From: Paratrimastix pyriformis
Lineage: Eukaryota > Preaxostyla > Paratrimastigidae
Length of the DNA stretch: 33,756 nucleotides
Direction of reading: 5' to 3'
Assembly (NCBI GenBank): GCA_027972325.1
Contig: JAPMOS010000291.1
Coordinates: forward strand, 1 to 33,756
The translations under genes were made by a program, and so were the position numbers. The notes beneath the pieces were generated by a model. The model was not told the DNA's origin and searched no databases. It saw only the letters and a list, made by a program, of their open reading frames with translations. This document shows positions 31,085 through 33,756 of this stretch, in pieces; the first letter of the stretch is position 1; each line of letters begins with the position of its first letter.

Positions 31085-32129
31085 CTTTCATCGCCATATC
31101 GATGAAAAACTGGGGCTGGCCAGACCCCTCACGGTGCAGCTCCAGATTATAGAGCACGAGGTCGACGTCATCACCGCCCTCGACCCCGGGGCCGACGACT
31201 ACCACCAGAACGAATGATCCTTTCGCCGACTCGGGGACCCTCTCTGGGAGGATCGCCAACAGCCGTCCAGGTTTGCCGCACCTGTCCGCTCCGCCCTCAC
31301 TTCCGCTGACTAGCACCCGACCGACGGCATCCGTGGGAGGCGTTCCCGGGTGCCAGGCCGCGGAGGCCTTACCCGCTGGATGAGCATGGCTTGCCAGTGG
31401 AGCACAAGGCGGCGGCACGCTGCCCGCCGTCCCCGCCGCCCCGCCACCCCCGCCGCAGCTGCGGCGCCGCCTTGCCCGCGCCGCCCGCGCCGCCGCGCAT
31501 GCCGCCCCGCCACCGCACCGCCACCGCACCGCAACGCAGCCGCCCCCATCAAGTCTGGACCCTGAGTCGACTTTGTTTTCACTCATGCATTCTGTCTTTG
31601 GATCCTCGACGACGACGTTCCCAGTCCCCAAGCCCATCGCCCGAGGAAGGCCAGAAGGAGCCCAAGAAGGCCCCGTCAAGGAGGAGGTGCCCAAAGGGTA
31701 CCTGGCCCGCCGCCCGCCGCAGCAAGGCAACAGCCTGAGCCTGAGTCGGACGAGGCCGAGGCCAAGGCCGATCAGGACGAGGCCCAGCGGGAGAAGCGGC
31801 CCGAGAAGAAGCACGCCCACGGCGACGAGATCGAGGTCTCCTCGGGCGACGACGAGACGAGGCCAAGATCAAGCGGCACCGCCAGAACCGAGCCGCCCGG
31901 TGACCAGGGTCAACTGACAGGCCCGAGCCGCACGCTCAGAGTCCGTTACTTCTCGTTGGCTATATCCTCCAAACAGCACGCAAATAAATATTTTGTTTTG
32001 TTTGTTTCTTTGTTGTTTTGTTTCTTTCTTGAGAATATGCGATGATCCTCACTCTCTGTCTTTCTCGCATCGGGTCATAGGGATGGGGCCGGCCTGCTGG
32101 ACGTCGTACTGTCTCAAACACCCTGTCAA

Positions 32130-32420
32130 CGAGCCCAACTCCCCTGGCTGATTGACCCTGCCCCAACCCGGCCCGGCCGCTTTCATGCGACCGCATGAAA
32201 GCAATCTTCGGATATTTCCACCAGTTTGGCTGGGCCTTGTTTTCTCTCAGTGTCCAAAGGCGGCAGCTGGTGAGCGTTTCGAGGTTGTTGATGGCTCCAT
32301 CGGTCTGTCGGCACTTGGTTGTGAATTCCTCCCTTCATTCGTGCCATTCAGTTATGCGGTCGCTCGGTTAATCGTCGATCCCAATCGAGTGTCCGAGCTG
32401 CCGGCCCACATCACCCAGGA
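32130..32420 (+). other. ParB-like domain in family B copy 2
   Basis: The blocks LPWLIDPAPTRPGR, WALFSLSVQ, RFEVVDGS and LIVDPNRVSELP follow the order of copy 1 (3850-4150). In this copy the His-Arg after VDGS is replaced by Ile-Gly, which would remove the Arg of the nucleotide-binding box, consistent with decay. The blocks lie in more than one frame. Confidence 0.5.
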
Positions 32421-33756
32421 CGAGCGACAAGGTTGCGTGACCTTGCGGTGAACCTCAACAAAGAGTATCCCAAGGTCAAAAACGTCTGCTTCCTTCCGTT
32501 TTCCTGTTTCGGGCCCACAACACATCATTTGTTCAGCACCTGGCCAACGAGCTGGTCAACGTCGTGCTTTTGGAAAATATGGACGAGGATGCCTCCTGGT
32601 TTTCAGGCAACGTGCAATGCGATGACCGCGGACGACTCATTCGGGTCGTCCGGCTATGTACTCCTTAATGTCAAGAGGGCCGCCCTGCGGTCTGTCGATT
32701 GTCCTTCTCCGGTCCCTGCATTTTCCTCGTTCATTCCAGGCCCCAGCTGTATTCTTTGACCAATCCCGACCTGCCCGCCCGCCTGAAGCCGGCCCTCAAG
32801 GCCTTCACTTCCCCGATTCGAAGGACGCCTATATCAAGTCTGCCCCGGCCCCTCGGGTTCAGGAATATCATTCATCCCTGAATTTTAGGCTGACCAAAAT
32901 AGTTGGCCTGTGCAGCGTGGAACAGCTCGCCTTTCGCAAACCCCATCCAGTCCCACTTGACACGAAGCAACCTCTGGAGAATTTTCGAGGTCTGTGCCCT
33001 TCGGTTTTTCATGCATCTCACTTCGCACAGACCAAGGACGTGTTGTTCAACCAGTTCCTTATTGCGAGAATGTTGCAACCGACTTCAACGGCTCGACCCT
33101 TGCCACCCCGGATCTGCCAAAGTTCAAGCTTCCCATCAGGCAGGCGGAGCAGGCATGGCTTCTGATGGCCCGCCACGACGAAGCTGCCTTGCAAGGCACG
33201 AGCCGCACTCCTCCTCCTCCCGCCCGACGACCTGGGAAGATCCTTTTGAGCAGCTCCCCGAATTCAGTACTTCAACCCCTGCTCGTCCGCCCTCTCCGCA
33301 AGCTCGGACATCCCGTCCTCCCGAGTACTCCGAGGAGCTGGGTGCCGTCGGATGTCCTTTTCCGGCCTGAATTGGGACGACCTTGTGCACCTCGAACATT
33401 CTGGACCTCAACATCTTCGACGGTCCCCACCTGCCCGGCGAGTTGGGCCGGCCGCCGACGCCCTACGAGCTTGCCGTCGGCTACTGGATGGCCTTCAGCT
33501 ACGCAAGACTGCCCCATGGGACAAGACGCTACCTGATCAACACCAAACTCACCGTCCTGGTCGAGAAACTCACTGCCGACCACGAGCATCCCCGATGAAA
33601 TTGTTGAAAACAATTGACCGTAATTTACGAGGCTCGGGAGCACGAGCGCCAGGAGCGGCTGGAGGCGCGGTCGATGTGTCCGCCCTGTGGCCAAGTCCGT
33701 CGAGCCACGATCGGCCCAGCACGAAGCAGCGCGCAAGCGTCCTCAATGGACACGGA

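Larger units (their letters stand above)
30927..33756 (+). pseudogene. Family B gene copy 2 (partial, runs off right edge)
   Basis: The start gives MFADVDYSQF, matching copy 1. A 44-nt intron follows at the same place and phase. Then come FHRHIDEKLGLARPLTVQLQ, an Ala/Pro/Arg-rich stretch (31380-31560), and a charged region with PESDEAEAKADQDEAQREKR. The ParB-like domain is at about 32130-32420 (IDPAPTRPGR, then RFEVVDGS and LIVDPNRVSELP). After it come NPDLPARLKPALKAF, NLWRIFEV, LPIRQAEQ, YELAVGYWMAFSYARLP, and TIDRNLR just before the edge. The methyltransferase part would lie beyond the window. The reading frame changes often and in-frame stops occur, so this copy is a pseudogene or has unrecognised introns. 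A T-rich stretch at 31980-32035 may be an intron. Confidence 0.6.

Overview
The window is eukaryotic, GC-rich, repeat-dense accessory DNA. It carries short introns (44-54 nt), microsatellites, a DIRS-type retroelement and almost no plainly intact gene. I cannot place the organism. Very short leaders and tiny introns suggest a compact-gene protist or alga, but that is a guess.

Layout. 1-762 (-): broken integrase gene, running off the left edge. 963-5418 (-): family B gene copy 1, which I read as a ParB-like domain plus a DNA N4/N6 methyltransferase. 5480-7508: tandem array 1, 15 units of about 137 bp, each with a 27-bp palindrome. 7559-15230 (+): family A gene copy 1 (unknown conserved domain), split by a DIRS element at 9363-14993. 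15567-16683 (+): family A copy 2. 16976-21389: remnants of further tyrosine-recombinase elements with tRNA-like fragments. 21439-22070: a small ORF and G/C-run tracts. 22075-23709 (-): second integrase gene. 23752-24450: long GAT repeat. 24577-26527 (-): family A copy 3, the best preserved. 26623-30860: tandem array 2, about 28 units of about 136 bp with a different palindrome. 30927-33756 (+): family B copy 2, running off the right edge.

Main point. The same module appears twice in mirror image: a family B gene and a family A gene transcribed away from each other, with an array of palindrome-bearing ~136-bp units between them. An integrase gene lies beside each module. A 13-17 bp motif (about GTGGCTATTACCC) lies 10-35 bp upstream of the start codon of family A, family B and integrase genes alike, so the three gene types look like parts of one system. 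A ParB-like protein encoded beside arrays of palindromes recalls ParB/parS partition or iteron systems. The predicted methyltransferase half and the integrase suggest a self-marking mobile element. The arrangement, shared motif and conserved blocks are seen directly; the ParB and methyltransferase calls rest on motifs; the system-level reading is inference.
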